Origin: Chloroflexota bacterium
GTDB taxonomy: Bacteria; Chloroflexota; Anaerolineae; Anaerolineales; VGOW01
Direction of reading: 5' to 3'
NCBI GenBank assembly: GCA_016215145.1
Contig: JACRLA010000318.1
Location: forward strand, 1 to 7,108
DNA: 7,108 bases
Positions 1 through 5,271 of the stretch are shown here, piece by piece (the first letter of the stretch is position 1; every line of letters begins with the position of its first letter). Below the pieces are notes generated by a model. It searched no databases. It was not told where the DNA came from and saw only the letters and a program-made list of their open reading frames with translations. Made by a program: the position numbers and the translations under genes.

Positions 1-2
1 AA

Positions 3-125
3 CCTTATCAACAAGTCTCTGCTAAAGAATATGACCAACAACAATGTGACCGACATCTCAAATCACTACAACGTCAAGCCGCTCAGTTAGGTTATGCCCT
101 GTCACCGCTTCCGTCGCCGATTTAA
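3..125 (+). CDS. 3' end of a truncated gene, possibly a transposase
   Basis: An open frame enters from the window edge and runs 40 codons to TAA at 123-125. The tail is rich in Gln, Arg and Lys (KEYDQQQCDRHLKSLQRQ), followed by LGYALSPLPSPI. A basic amphipathic helix followed by an LG[YF].L.P.P ending reminds me of the C-termini of some bacterial transposases. That is a recollection of style, not a family assignment, because no catalytic residues are in view. Another frame stops at 90 and a third at 24, so this is the longest open frame here. No inverted terminal repeat of an insertion sequence could be recognised just downstream. It could equally be the end of an unrelated hypothetical gene. 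Confidence 0.35.
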   Translation, partial: PYQQVSAKEYDQQQCDRHLKSLQRQAAQLGYALSPLPSPI

Positions 126-149
126 GTTTCTGAGTAGCGTTCTCTGCGA

Positions 150-202
150 CGAGGAATCTCTAAGGTTTGGCAAAGAGATTCCTCGCTTCTCTCGGAATGA
201 CA
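150..202. repeat. Dispersed hairpin repeat (GAGGAATCTC family)
   Basis: Positions 150-161 (CGAGGAATCTCT) and 174-185 (AGAGATTCCTCG) form a perfect 12-bp stem with a 12-nt loop. The right arm continues as GCTTCTCTCGGAATGACA. Read on the minus strand this gives TGTCATTCCGAG..AAGCGAGGAATCTC, a form of short repeat I know from intergenic regions of many bacteria. No T-run follows on either strand, so it is not a standard terminator. It does sit just past the end of the convergent minus-strand gene and could protect mRNA 3' ends. The repeat identity is from memory; the stem is seen directly. Confidence 0.7.
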
Positions 203-211
203 AATCGGGGG

Positions 212-814
212 TCACGGTTTGATCTTCAACGCTTCTCCCACTCTTACTCCTGACTCTTGCTCATACCATCCGATCTCTATCGTTGCTCCTGCTGTCGTAT
301 TCAACTTGATAGTGTCACTTACATATTCGCCCTTCACCCACAAAGATGTTGGGTAAGAACCATTACGCGGCTGTGCATCGTTCTGCGCGATGATCTGCCC
401 ATTGGCATCTAGCACGTGGATGAAGGTAGTGTAGTTGGTGTCAACTTCTCGCATCGCGCGCCAATGCAATGTCATCGAATCATCTTTCAGATCGTAACCC
501 GCTAACTCAAACTGATCGCTGATCACTTTCTTACTGATTACTGTCATCGTCGGCGCAGTCATCAACCTCTCCACTTCTTTCACCGTCACCCTACCGATCA
601 CAAAATCATTCACCGTCACCTGATACACACCCGCCGCCAGATCGCGCGGGATACGCGGCGCATAGCGATCCATCAACATCTCGCCTGCTGCGAGTCGGGT
701 GATTGTTCTTGTCTCAAGATCACGCTCATTCAACTTGATTCGAATTATGGCGTTAGAAACTTCTTGTGATGCTTGCCACGTCAATGTGAAAGGCAACGGC
801 TCGCCTTGCCGCAA
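212..814 (-). CDS. C-terminal beta-sandwich part of the GT-C glycosyltransferase, frame-separated from its main part
   Basis: A 200-residue frame starting at a TTG codon. It has no independent start signal, and the frame stays open upstream to about 900 with sensible sequence (LNSLNLIKLESPPATL), so it is best read as the missing end of the gene at 781-2937. Two beta-rich modules are visible. The first has PFTLTWQA near residues 8-15 and a GVYQVTVNDF strand near 62-71. The second has MTLHWRA near 114-120, YTTFIHVLDANGQIIAQND near 128-146, YPTSLWVKGEY near 154-164 and EIGWYEQESG near 180-189. This architecture is typical of the tails of long Chloroflexota GT-C transferases and is probably extracytoplasmic. 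The frame lies +7 nt (or -14 nt) out of phase with the upstream part, across a heptamer array. A stand-alone gene is unlikely. Confidence 0.75.
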   Translation of the reverse strand: MRQGEPLPFTLTWQASQEVSNAIIRIKLNERDLETRTITRLAAGEMLMDRYAPRIPRDLAAGVYQVTVNDFVIGRVTVKEVERLMTAPTMTVISKKVISDQFELAGYDLKDDSMTLHWRAMREVDTNYTTFIHVLDANGQIIAQNDAQPRNGSYPTSLWVKGEYVSDTIKLNTTAGATIEIGWYEQESGVRVGEALKIKP

Positions 815-2937
815 AGTGGCGGGCGGCGACTCGAGTTTGATGAGGTTGAGGGAGTTGAGGCTGACGATGGGAGACTGGAGACTAGAGATTGGAGATTGGA
901 AATCGGCACGGCATTGAGTATGGCGTAAGCGGCTGTGCCTGATTTAGTGATGACAGAGAGGCTTGTCTTGTCGCTGGGTGAGTAAAACGAAAGGTAAATT
1001 TTGTAGTTGCCTTTGGGTCGCCCGATCTGATCTTCAAATTTCAATCGCATCAGAATCGTCTCGCCCACTTGCCATTGCTCCGAAGGATACGAGTCGTTAT
1101 ATGTTTGCGTCCAACGGAAGCCGCGCTCATCAATCAGATCCGCCACTAAGCGGTAATCACCACGATCCGGCAAATTGAGGACGCGCAACTTGAGATCAAT
1201 GGCGTTGGGAGCGGCTGTCCGCATCCCCGTGATCTCGATGATGTTGCCGAAATTCGCCGACGCGGAATCAAAATCAATTAACGATGGCGGCGAATCAAAT
1301 TTATAGGCGCGAAAATCGGGCGTGCCATCGGGACTCGGCGGCGCGTAGATCGGTTTCCATTTTTCGATCCATTCAGCGATCATCGGTTCGGAATGTGGAA
1401 AGACGTAGAGAGATTTGCCTTCGGGGATGGCGAGGGCGTTTGCGCCAAAATACCAACGGACGTTGGCGTAGTCGCGGGCGAGGTAGGCGACGGTTGGGTG
1501 ACGATAATGGATCGCCGAAAAATAAATGTCCGTGTCGCGTGTGTCTTGCGCGTTGAGCCAGCATGAGGCGTTGGCAAGATCGGTGTCGTTGGCGTAATGG
1601 AGACTCGGCGTTGTTGCCCAGCGAACAAAGTAATCGTTGTAAACAGAAATGAACAATGAGCAATGAACAATGAACAATGAAACAATGAACAATGATTCTT
1701 TGCGGACGCGCCATTTATTAATTATCCAATTACCAATTGCCACGATCCCAATCGCGGGGAAAATCGTCAACATCGCCATAACGCCCATTGCCCGCACATT
1801 GGACGGGAAAATATCATGCACCGATAAAGCAGTGGGGAGGAGAAAGGTGAGGGTGTAGATGAGGAGGAAGAGATTGGAGATTGGAGACGCTTGCCCCCGT
1901 AGCGAAGCGGAGTGGGGTTGGAGATTTTTGATTTCGGATTGTGGATTGCGGAGCGCAAAACGCCAACGACTGATCACTGCCCACTGCCCACTGATCACTT
2001 TGATTAACCCGACCACAAAGAAAAAACCCACCACTGGATCAAAGATCGGTTTAAGCGGAATGTTGAATCGGTCATAAGGCTCGCCCGAAATAAAGATCAT
2101 GCCGAGTGCGCCCGTGATTCCGCGCCAGAGTAGATCGCCATCGTCGCCTTTGACGATCACCTGGTTGTAGCGCACGAAAAATGTTTCGGGATGTTGAAGG
2201 AAGAAAAAACCGAGAGGGGCGAAGATGATTAAGGCGGAGATGAAGAGTAAGAAGTAATTAGTAATTAGTAATTTTTTATTTTTGTTAACAAACAAGGCAA
2301 TGAGCAAAACGAAAGCGACAGGTATGGGAAAGAGGCGAGCGGAGAGGTAGGTGTAGGCGGCAAATCCGGTGAATGCGCCTGCAAGAACAAAATCTAACCG
2401 CGAAGACGCTAAGAGCGCGAAGGTTTTATTTTTTTTCTTTGCGTCCTTCGCGCCTTTGCGGTTTTCTCTGTTTAAACCCCTGAACAAAAACCCTATCGCC
2501 ATCGCCTGCACAAAGGGCTGCGTGGTGACGCGCTCACCGTAACGCGACCACACCAGATGCATAAAGCTGAAGGCGAGGAGGGCGGCGGCAAAGGCGGCAA
2601 CCCAAGCGGCATCCGGGTCATCGTCGAACATCTGCCGCGCCGCGAAATAAACGGCGGCGATCCCCAGAATCCCGTAAATAGCCGCAGTCAGTTGAAGCAC
2701 AAAGATGGACGATCCGATCAATTTAAAGAGCAGACCTGCGGTGTAAAAAAACAAAACCTCTTTGCCGGTGTAAGCCGTGATGAACACCTCGCGCCAATTG
2801 TTGAAGGCGATCTCGTTAGCGAAGATGGCATTCGCGGCAAAGTCGTAGTGCAAGCCGGGTGGCACGACCCCGAGTTGATGAAAGCGAAGAAACGCGCCGA
2901 GAAGCAACGAGAGTATGACGAAAGATAAAGGGCGCAT
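781..2937 (-). CDS. GT-C fold integral membrane glycosyltransferase (main part), interrupted by repeat insertions
   Basis: A multi-pass transferase of the GT39/GT83-like, RgtA-D/ArnT-like type. It is expected to move a sugar from a polyprenyl-phosphate donor at the outer face of the membrane; donor and acceptor are unknown. From ATG 2937: TM1 near residues 5-17, then the loop PPGLHYDFAAN (26-36), which holds the usual first catalytic Asp (D32), then YTGKEVLFFY (56-65), followed by many hydrophobic helices to about residue 440. An extracytoplasmic portion with beta-rich modules follows (LRVLNLPDRGDYRLVADLIDE, QWQVGETILMRLKF). The last 30 or so codons (after NAVPISNLQS) look out of frame, and the proper continuation is in the 212-814 frame. 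Repeat-derived inserts lie near residues 159-181, 222-228, 313-356 and 415-429. Alternative starts are GTG 2949 (6 nt after a TATACT box), ATG 2970 and TTG 3054. I prefer 2937 or 2949, because upstream codons show no membrane or family signal. Confidence 0.85.
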   Translation of the reverse strand: MRPLSFVILSLLLGAFLRFHQLGVVPPGLHYDFAANAIFANEIAFNNWREVFITAYTGKEVLFFYTAGLLFKLIGSSIFVLQLTAAIYGILGIAAVYFAARQMFDDDPDAAWVAAFAAALLAFSFMHLVWSRYGERVTTQPFVQAMAIGFLFRGLNRENRKGAKDAKKKNKTFALLASSRLDFVLAGAFTGFAAYTYLSARLFPIPVAFVLLIALFVNKNKKLLITNYFLLFISALIIFAPLGFFFLQHPETFFVRYNQVIVKGDDGDLLWRGITGALGMIFISGEPYDRFNIPLKPIFDPVVGFFFVVGLIKVISGQWAVISRWRFALRNPQSEIKNLQPHSASLRGQASPISNLFLLIYTLTFLLPTALSVHDIFPSNVRAMGVMAMLTIFPAIGIVAIGNWIINKWRVRKESLFIVSLFIVHCSLFISVYNDYFVRWATTPSLHYANDTDLANASCWLNAQDTRDTDIYFSAIHYRHPTVAYLARDYANVRWYFGANALAIPEGKSLYVFPHSEPMIAEWIEKWKPIYAPPSPDGTPDFRAYKFDSPPSLIDFDSASANFGNIIEITGMRTAAPNAIDLKLRVLNLPDRGDYRLVADLIDERGFRWTQTYNDSYPSEQWQVGETILMRLKFEDQIGRPKGNYKIYLSFYSPSDKTSLSVITKSGTAAYAILNAVPISNLQSLVSSLPSSASTPSTSSNSSRRPPLCGKASRCLSH
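866..900. repeat. Heptamer array GAYTGGA, five units, at the reading-frame break
   Basis: Contiguous 7-bp units read on the plus strand are GATGGGA, GACTGGA, GACTAGA, GATTGGA and GATTGGA. They lie inside the glycosyltransferase reading frame (minus strand), where they encode PISNLQS-like residues. The upstream frame loses sense within the array and the downstream frame gains it. A 16-bp part (885-900, GAGATTGGAGATTGGA) is identical to 1870-1885 in the same gene, so the two could recombine. The first unit may be native sequence. Confidence 0.85.
1651..1693. repeat. Heptamer array GAACAAT, six units with one octamer
   Basis: The units are GAACAAT, GAGCAAT, GAACAAT, GAACAAT, GAAACAAT (8 bp, one extra A) and GAACAAT. 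Read on the minus strand within the glycosyltransferase they give the low-complexity hydrophobic stretch SLFIVSLFIVHCSLFI, near a membrane helix. The repeat contains no stop codon in any frame on the coding strand. The single 8-bp unit shifts the internal phase by one and may be a frame-correcting mutation. Confidence 0.85.
1870..1999. repeat. Composite of three heptamer families within the glycosyltransferase gene
   Basis: Three different arrays are stacked. Positions 1870-1890 are GAGATTG, GAGATTG, GAGACGC. Positions of about 1922-1952 are degenerate units of the type GGATTGY (TTGATTT, CGGATTG, TGGATTG, CGGAGCG). Positions 1969-1999 are ACTGATC, ACTGCCC, ACTGCCC, ACTGATC, ACT. Between the first two lies a GC-rich spacer (about 1891-1920) containing GTAGCGAAGCGGAGTGGGG. 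Together they encode about 44 residues (about 313-356: VISGQWAVISRW, then ALRNPQSEIKNLQ, then a Ser/Gln-rich part). These residues look unlike the hydrophobic protein around them and probably form a loop between membrane helices. Confidence 0.8.
2254..2274. repeat. Heptamer array GTAATTA, three units
   Basis: GTAATTA, GTAATTA, GTAATTT make exactly 21 bp, seven codons, so the array preserves the reading frame. On the minus strand it encodes KLLITNY at residues 222-228 of the glycosyltransferase, beside a Lys/Asn-rich turn (NKNKK). The local AT content stands out from the gene around it. Confidence 0.75.
2396..2463. repeat. Palindromic dispersed repeat inside the coding region
   Basis: The left arm 2396-2423 (AACCGCGAAGACGCTAAG, then AGCGCGAAGG) and the reverse complement of the right arm 2437-2463 (AACCGCAAAGGCGCGAAG, then GACGCAAAG) match with a few differences. 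A T-rich centre separates them. Within each arm a GCGMAAGA-like unit recurs. The element encodes the basic segment NRENRKGAKDAKKKNKTF of the glycosyltransferase, near residues 156-173, probably a cytoplasmic loop. Repeats with this AACCGCRAAGRCGC signature are, as far as I recall, widely dispersed in bacterial genomes and usually intergenic. Confidence 0.75.
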
Positions 2938-2955
2938 GAGAAAACGCACGCGCGA

Positions 2956-2964
2956 AGTATACCA
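2956..2964 (-). promoter_or_regulatory. Extended -10 box of the glycosyltransferase gene
   Basis: On the minus strand TGG-TATACT matches the extended -10 consensus TGNTATAAT at all but one position. No convincing -35 is seen 16-18 nt upstream (TTAGTT at best). A start 6-7 nt downstream would fall at the in-frame GTG 2949. The next in-frame ATG, 2937, would have only a leader of about 12 nt and no Shine-Dalgarno sequence. Confidence 0.5.
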
Positions 2965-3091
2965 GCGCATCTCTCGGCAACTAACGTAGGGTAGGCGTAG
3001 GTTTAGCGTATGCGTTTGATCATGGCGTAAAAAAAAGTTGGTGCTAAACTTCAAAACATGAAGGGTAAATCTCTTCTTCTCCTCCTTTGAA

Positions 3092-3120
3092 GAGAGCTCA
3101 GGTCGGCGTCCTGAGCTCTC
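3092..3120. repeat. Perfect 11-bp inverted repeat (GAGAGCTCAGG)
   Basis: GAGAGCTCAGG at 3092-3102 and CCTGAGCTCTC at 3110-3120 enclose a 7-nt loop (TCGGCGT). No T-run follows. It lies between two divergent genes, where no transcript is expected to end, so it is more likely a dispersed repeat or an operator-like palindrome than a terminator. A smaller inverted pair (TCTCTTC 3070-3076, GAAGAGA 3089-3095) overlaps its left edge. Confidence 0.65.
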
Positions 3121-3133
3121 GACACTTAAAGCG

Positions 3134-3169
3134 AACCTCCCGAAGGTTTAAAACCTTCGGGAGGTTTTT
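3134..3169 (+). terminator. Terminator-like palindrome upstream of murJ (CTCCCGAAGG core)
   Basis: A 13-bp stem, AACCTCCCGAAGG (3134-3146) with CCTTCGGGAGGTT (3154-3166), a 7-nt TTTAAAA loop and a T-run ending at 3169 have the form of a Rho-independent terminator on the plus strand. It sits only 25 nt before murJ's start, with no plus-strand gene ahead of it. It may block stray transcription into murJ. The GGGAGG of its right arm is too far from ATG 3194 to act as its ribosome binding site. Confidence 0.65.
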
Positions 3170-3176
3170 GTTTGCG

Positions 3177-3185
3177 TGTTAAAAT
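3177..3185 (+). promoter_or_regulatory. Extended -10 box of murJ, suggesting a leaderless mRNA
   Basis: TG-T-TAAAAT matches an extended -10 box. Eight nucleotides (CCCCACTC) then lead to ATG 3194, the distance at which transcription would begin at or next to the start codon. The same TGN-TANANT-8 nt-ATG layout is found at 4742-4761. No recognisable -35 or Shine-Dalgarno sequence is present. Confidence 0.5.
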
Positions 3186-3193
3186 CCCCACTC

Positions 3194-4711
3194 ATGCAAC
3201 GCCTCTTCCGCAACGCCTCCGTCGTCATGGCGGGCTTCGTCGTCGCCAACTTGCTCGGTCTTCTCCGCCAAATCATCATCAACCGCGCCTTCGGCACATC
3301 CGCCGAACTCGACGCCTACTTCGCCGCCTTTCGCGTCCCCGATCTTCTGTTCAACATTTTGGCGGGCGGCGCGTTGGGGTCAGCCTTCATCCCACTCTTC
3401 GCCGAATTTATAGAGAAGAATGATCACCCTCACGCTTGGCGATTGGCGAGCGCGATCACAAATAATTTGTTGATCGCCCTCTCGTTGATCGCTACTGTCG
3501 CCGCCACTGCCGCGCCGCTGTTAGTCAAATTCATCTTGGCTCCGGGCTTCGACTCGGCGACCCAAGCCATCACCGTTGACCTGATGCGAATCATGTTCCT
3601 CTCGATGATCATCTTCGGCGTGAGCGGCTTGTTGATGGGGATTCACAACGCGCATCATCATTTCCTCTCTACCTCTCTCGCCCCAATTTTTTACAACGTC
3701 GGCATCATCATTGGCGCGTTGAGCGCGAGTCAATTGGGAGTCTACGGACTTGCGTGGGGCGTGGTGCTAGGCGCGGCGTTGCATCTCGTCGTGCAACTCC
3801 CCGCATTGTTTCGCCATCAGCCGCATTACAGCTTTGTATTCGATCTAAAAGATTCAGCCGTGCAACAAGTAGGCAAGCTCATGCTGCCGCGCATGTTTGG
3901 TCTTGCCGTGTGGCAAATAAATTTTTGGGTCAATGTCTCTATCGCTTCCACTTTGCCCGTTGGCAGTTTATCAGCGATCACCATTGCCTTTCAGATTTTC
4001 ACCTTTCCTCAAGCGGCAATTGCCCAAGCCATTGCCACCGCCGTTTTTCCGACTCTTGCCTCACACGCCGCCAAAGAATCGCGCGATGAACTCAACGACA
4101 CTCTCACCACAGCATTGCGTTTAACTTTGTTCCTCGCCTTGCCCGCGATGATCGGTTTGATACTTTTGGGTCAGCCTCTCATCGCATTGCTCTTTCAGAG
4201 CGGCAAGTTCACCGAGCAGTCCACATCGCTCGTGTCGTGGGCGTTGACGTGGTATGGCGTTGGATTAATTTCTCATTCGGTAGTTGAAGTGATCACCCGC
4301 GCTTTTTACGCGATGAAAGACACGCGCACGCCTGTCGCAATTGGCGCCGCCGCGATGATCCTCAACGTGATCTTAAGTCTAGCTCTCACCCGCCTCTTCG
4401 CTTCGTGGAACGTGATGCCACACGGCGGGCTGGCGCTGGCGAACACGTTAGCAACGACGATTGAAGCGATTGCACTGTGGATGCTGTTAGGCAAACACAA
4501 TGCGCGCGTGATGTTTGGGTCGTTGTTCAACAGTGTCTGGCGCTCGGGCATCGCAACACTAGCGATGGGTCTTGCCGTGATCGGTTGGGGGCAAGCCGTG
4601 ACCGCACCCCTGTGGCTATTAAGTTTGGGCGGGGCAATCGTCGGCGCGGCAGTGTATTTTGTGATCGCCGTGATCATGAGGAGTCCCGAAATAAAACTTC
4701 CGAAGTCTTGA
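3194..4711 (+). CDS. murJ: MurJ/MviN-type lipid II flippase (MOP superfamily)
   Basis: Membrane protein of about 505 residues with some 14 hydrophobic segments, the usual MurJ size. It should move undecaprenyl-linked peptidoglycan precursor (lipid II) across the cytoplasmic membrane. Recognisable parts are NLLGLLRQIIINRAFG (19-34), ELDAYFAAFRVPDLLFNILAGGALGSAFIPLFAEF (38-72), GLLMGIHNAHHHF near 150, and FPQAAIAQAIATAVFPTLA with ALRLTLFLALPAMIGL in the second half. Aligned from memory with E. coli MurJ, R24 and D39 are kept (R25, D40), while R18 and R52 are replaced by Asn19 and Phe53. I chose ATG 3194 over GTG 3176 because an extended -10 box overlaps the GTG region. The last residues (KLPKS) and the TGA stop are encoded by a palindromic repeat. 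The gene is divergent from the glycosyltransferase. Confidence 0.9.
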   Translation: MQRLFRNASVVMAGFVVANLLGLLRQIIINRAFGTSAELDAYFAAFRVPDLLFNILAGGALGSAFIPLFAEFIEKNDHPHAWRLASAITNNLLIALSLIATVAATAAPLLVKFILAPGFDSATQAITVDLMRIMFLSMIIFGVSGLLMGIHNAHHHFLSTSLAPIFYNVGIIIGALSASQLGVYGLAWGVVLGAALHLVVQLPALFRHQPHYSFVFDLKDSAVQQVGKLMLPRMFGLAVWQINFWVNVSIASTLPVGSLSAITIAFQIFTFPQAAIAQAIATAVFPTLASHAAKESRDELNDTLTTALRLTLFLALPAMIGLILLGQPLIALLFQSGKFTEQSTSLVSWALTWYGVGLISHSVVEVITRAFYAMKDTRTPVAIGAAAMILNVILSLALTRLFASWNVMPHGGLALANTLATTIEAIALWMLLGKHNARVMFGSLFNSVWRSGIATLAMGLAVIGWGQAVTAPLWLLSLGGAIVGAAVYFVIAVIMRSPEIKLPKS

Positions 4712-4726
4712 AGACTTCGGAAGTTT
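4694..4726 (+). terminator. Palindrome containing the murJ stop codon (CTTCCGAAG family)
   Basis: AAACTTCCGAAGTCTT (4694-4709) and AAGACTTCGGAAGTTT (4711-4726) are perfect 16-nt arms around one central G. In RNA this gives about 14 paired bases and a TTGAA loop. The T-tail is short (TTTGTTG). The murJ TGA (4709-4711) is in the loop. It is followed by a tandem 10-bp repeat GAAGTTTGTT (4720-4739) made from the arm's end. It probably terminates murJ and is closely related to the palindrome at 5798-5839. Confidence 0.7.
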
Positions 4727-4741
4727 GTTGAAGTTTGTTCA

Positions 4742-4750
4742 TGGTAGACT
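4742..4750 (+). promoter_or_regulatory. Extended -10 box of the two-gene unit
   Basis: TG-G-TAGACT is followed by 8 nt (CTGCCGCG) and then ATG 4759, the same geometry as at murJ. This supports ATG 4759 over the earlier ATG 4741, which overlaps the box, and suggests a leaderless transcript started just after the murJ terminator. Confidence 0.5.
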
Positions 4751-4758
4751 CTGCCGCG

Positions 4759-5271
4759 ATGATTGATAATGACCGGCTCGTTGCCACGCTCAACGAATTA
4801 GGCGTGTGTTACATCGCGGGCGACAGCGAAGCCAAGCCGTATAGCGATTTGACTCCGCCGCAGATCATCGTAGCGATGATGACGTGCGGCGCGGTGCGCG
4901 TGGAGTATGCCGTCATCCCGCTGGTCATCCGCCGCCCGGAATTTGCCGCCGCCATCCCCGAAGCGATCTCTAACCTTTCACTTGATCTCGCCGAACAATT
5001 ACGCCGCCACTACACTGCCGCCGTTTATTTGCAACGGATGTATCAGCCCGCGCTTGAATTGTATTTAGGGCGCAAACCATTTCTGGTTGATCTTTTTTCG
5101 GCGACGATGAACTTGCCGTCACCCGACGACTACTATGGCGAGATCGGCTTGCGCGAAATGATCTCTCGCTTGCCGCCGCCGATTAATTGGTGGCATAGTT
5201 ATTTGGATCCGGTGTGGATGTTCTTAAGTTTTTTGTCATTGGAGAGAAGTTATGGCTGGCAGATTAGTTGA
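4759..5271 (+). CDS. Uncharacterised protein, first gene of a coupled pair with a nucleotidyltransferase-like gene
   Basis: A 170-residue soluble protein with no signal peptide or membrane helix. I do not recognise a named domain. Visible features are a helical start (MIDNDRLVATLNELGVCYIAG), then DLTPPQIIVAMMTCGAVRVEYAVIPLVIRRPEF (30-62), an amphipathic segment LAEQLRRHYTAAVYLQRMY (78-95), and an aromatic C-terminus (PINWWHSYLD, LSFLSLERSYGW). The reach from PQIIVA to RRPEF looks like a conserved core, and similar proteins occur, as I recall, beside nucleotidyltransferase genes in Chloroflexota. It overlaps the next gene by 20 nt, whose ribosome binding site lies inside this frame, so the products are probably made in fixed proportion. 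A partner or neutralising role for the nucleotidyltransferase is an inference only. The start is set by the -10 box at 4742-4750. Confidence 0.75.
   Translation: MIDNDRLVATLNELGVCYIAGDSEAKPYSDLTPPQIIVAMMTCGAVRVEYAVIPLVIRRPEFAAAIPEAISNLSLDLAEQLRRHYTAAVYLQRMYQPALELYLGRKPFLVDLFSATMNLPSPDDYYGEIGLREMISRLPPPINWWHSYLDPVWMFLSFLSLERSYGWQIS
5241..5246 (+). promoter_or_regulatory. Shine-Dalgarno sequence of the nucleotidyltransferase-like gene
   Basis: GGAGAG lies 5 nt before ATG 5252, inside the 3' end of the upstream gene. It is the clearest ribosome binding site on the plus strand here and fixes the start of the downstream gene. Its position suggests translational coupling. Confidence 0.7.

Noticed and set aside
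1373..1714. Two other minus-strand frames overlapping the glycosyltransferase (1373-1714, 1380-1685)
   Set aside because: They arise because the stop-free CATTGTT heptamers stay open in every frame. The flanking residues are low-complexity Arg/Pro/His/Thr text with no fold.
866..2000. CRISPR array
   Set aside because: Units are 7 bp, contiguous and degenerate, with no 25-40 bp repeats or unique spacers, and no cas genes nearby.
699..2928. Plus-strand open frames opposite the glycosyltransferase (for example 963-1178, 1284-1556, 2557-2928)
   Set aside because: They are antisense to a clear coding region, their compositions are unnatural, and they have no ribosome binding site or recognisable domain.
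2938..3054. Extension of the glycosyltransferase N-terminus to TTG 3054 or ATG 2970
   Set aside because: The added 39 codons show no membrane or family signal and overlap the TGGTATACT box at 2956-2964. Starts at 2949 or 2937 place the first membrane helix right at the N-terminus.
3055..3193. Riboswitch or leader RNA before murJ
   Set aside because: The hairpins are simple perfect repeats, and the likely promoter lies downstream of them, so they would not be in the murJ transcript.
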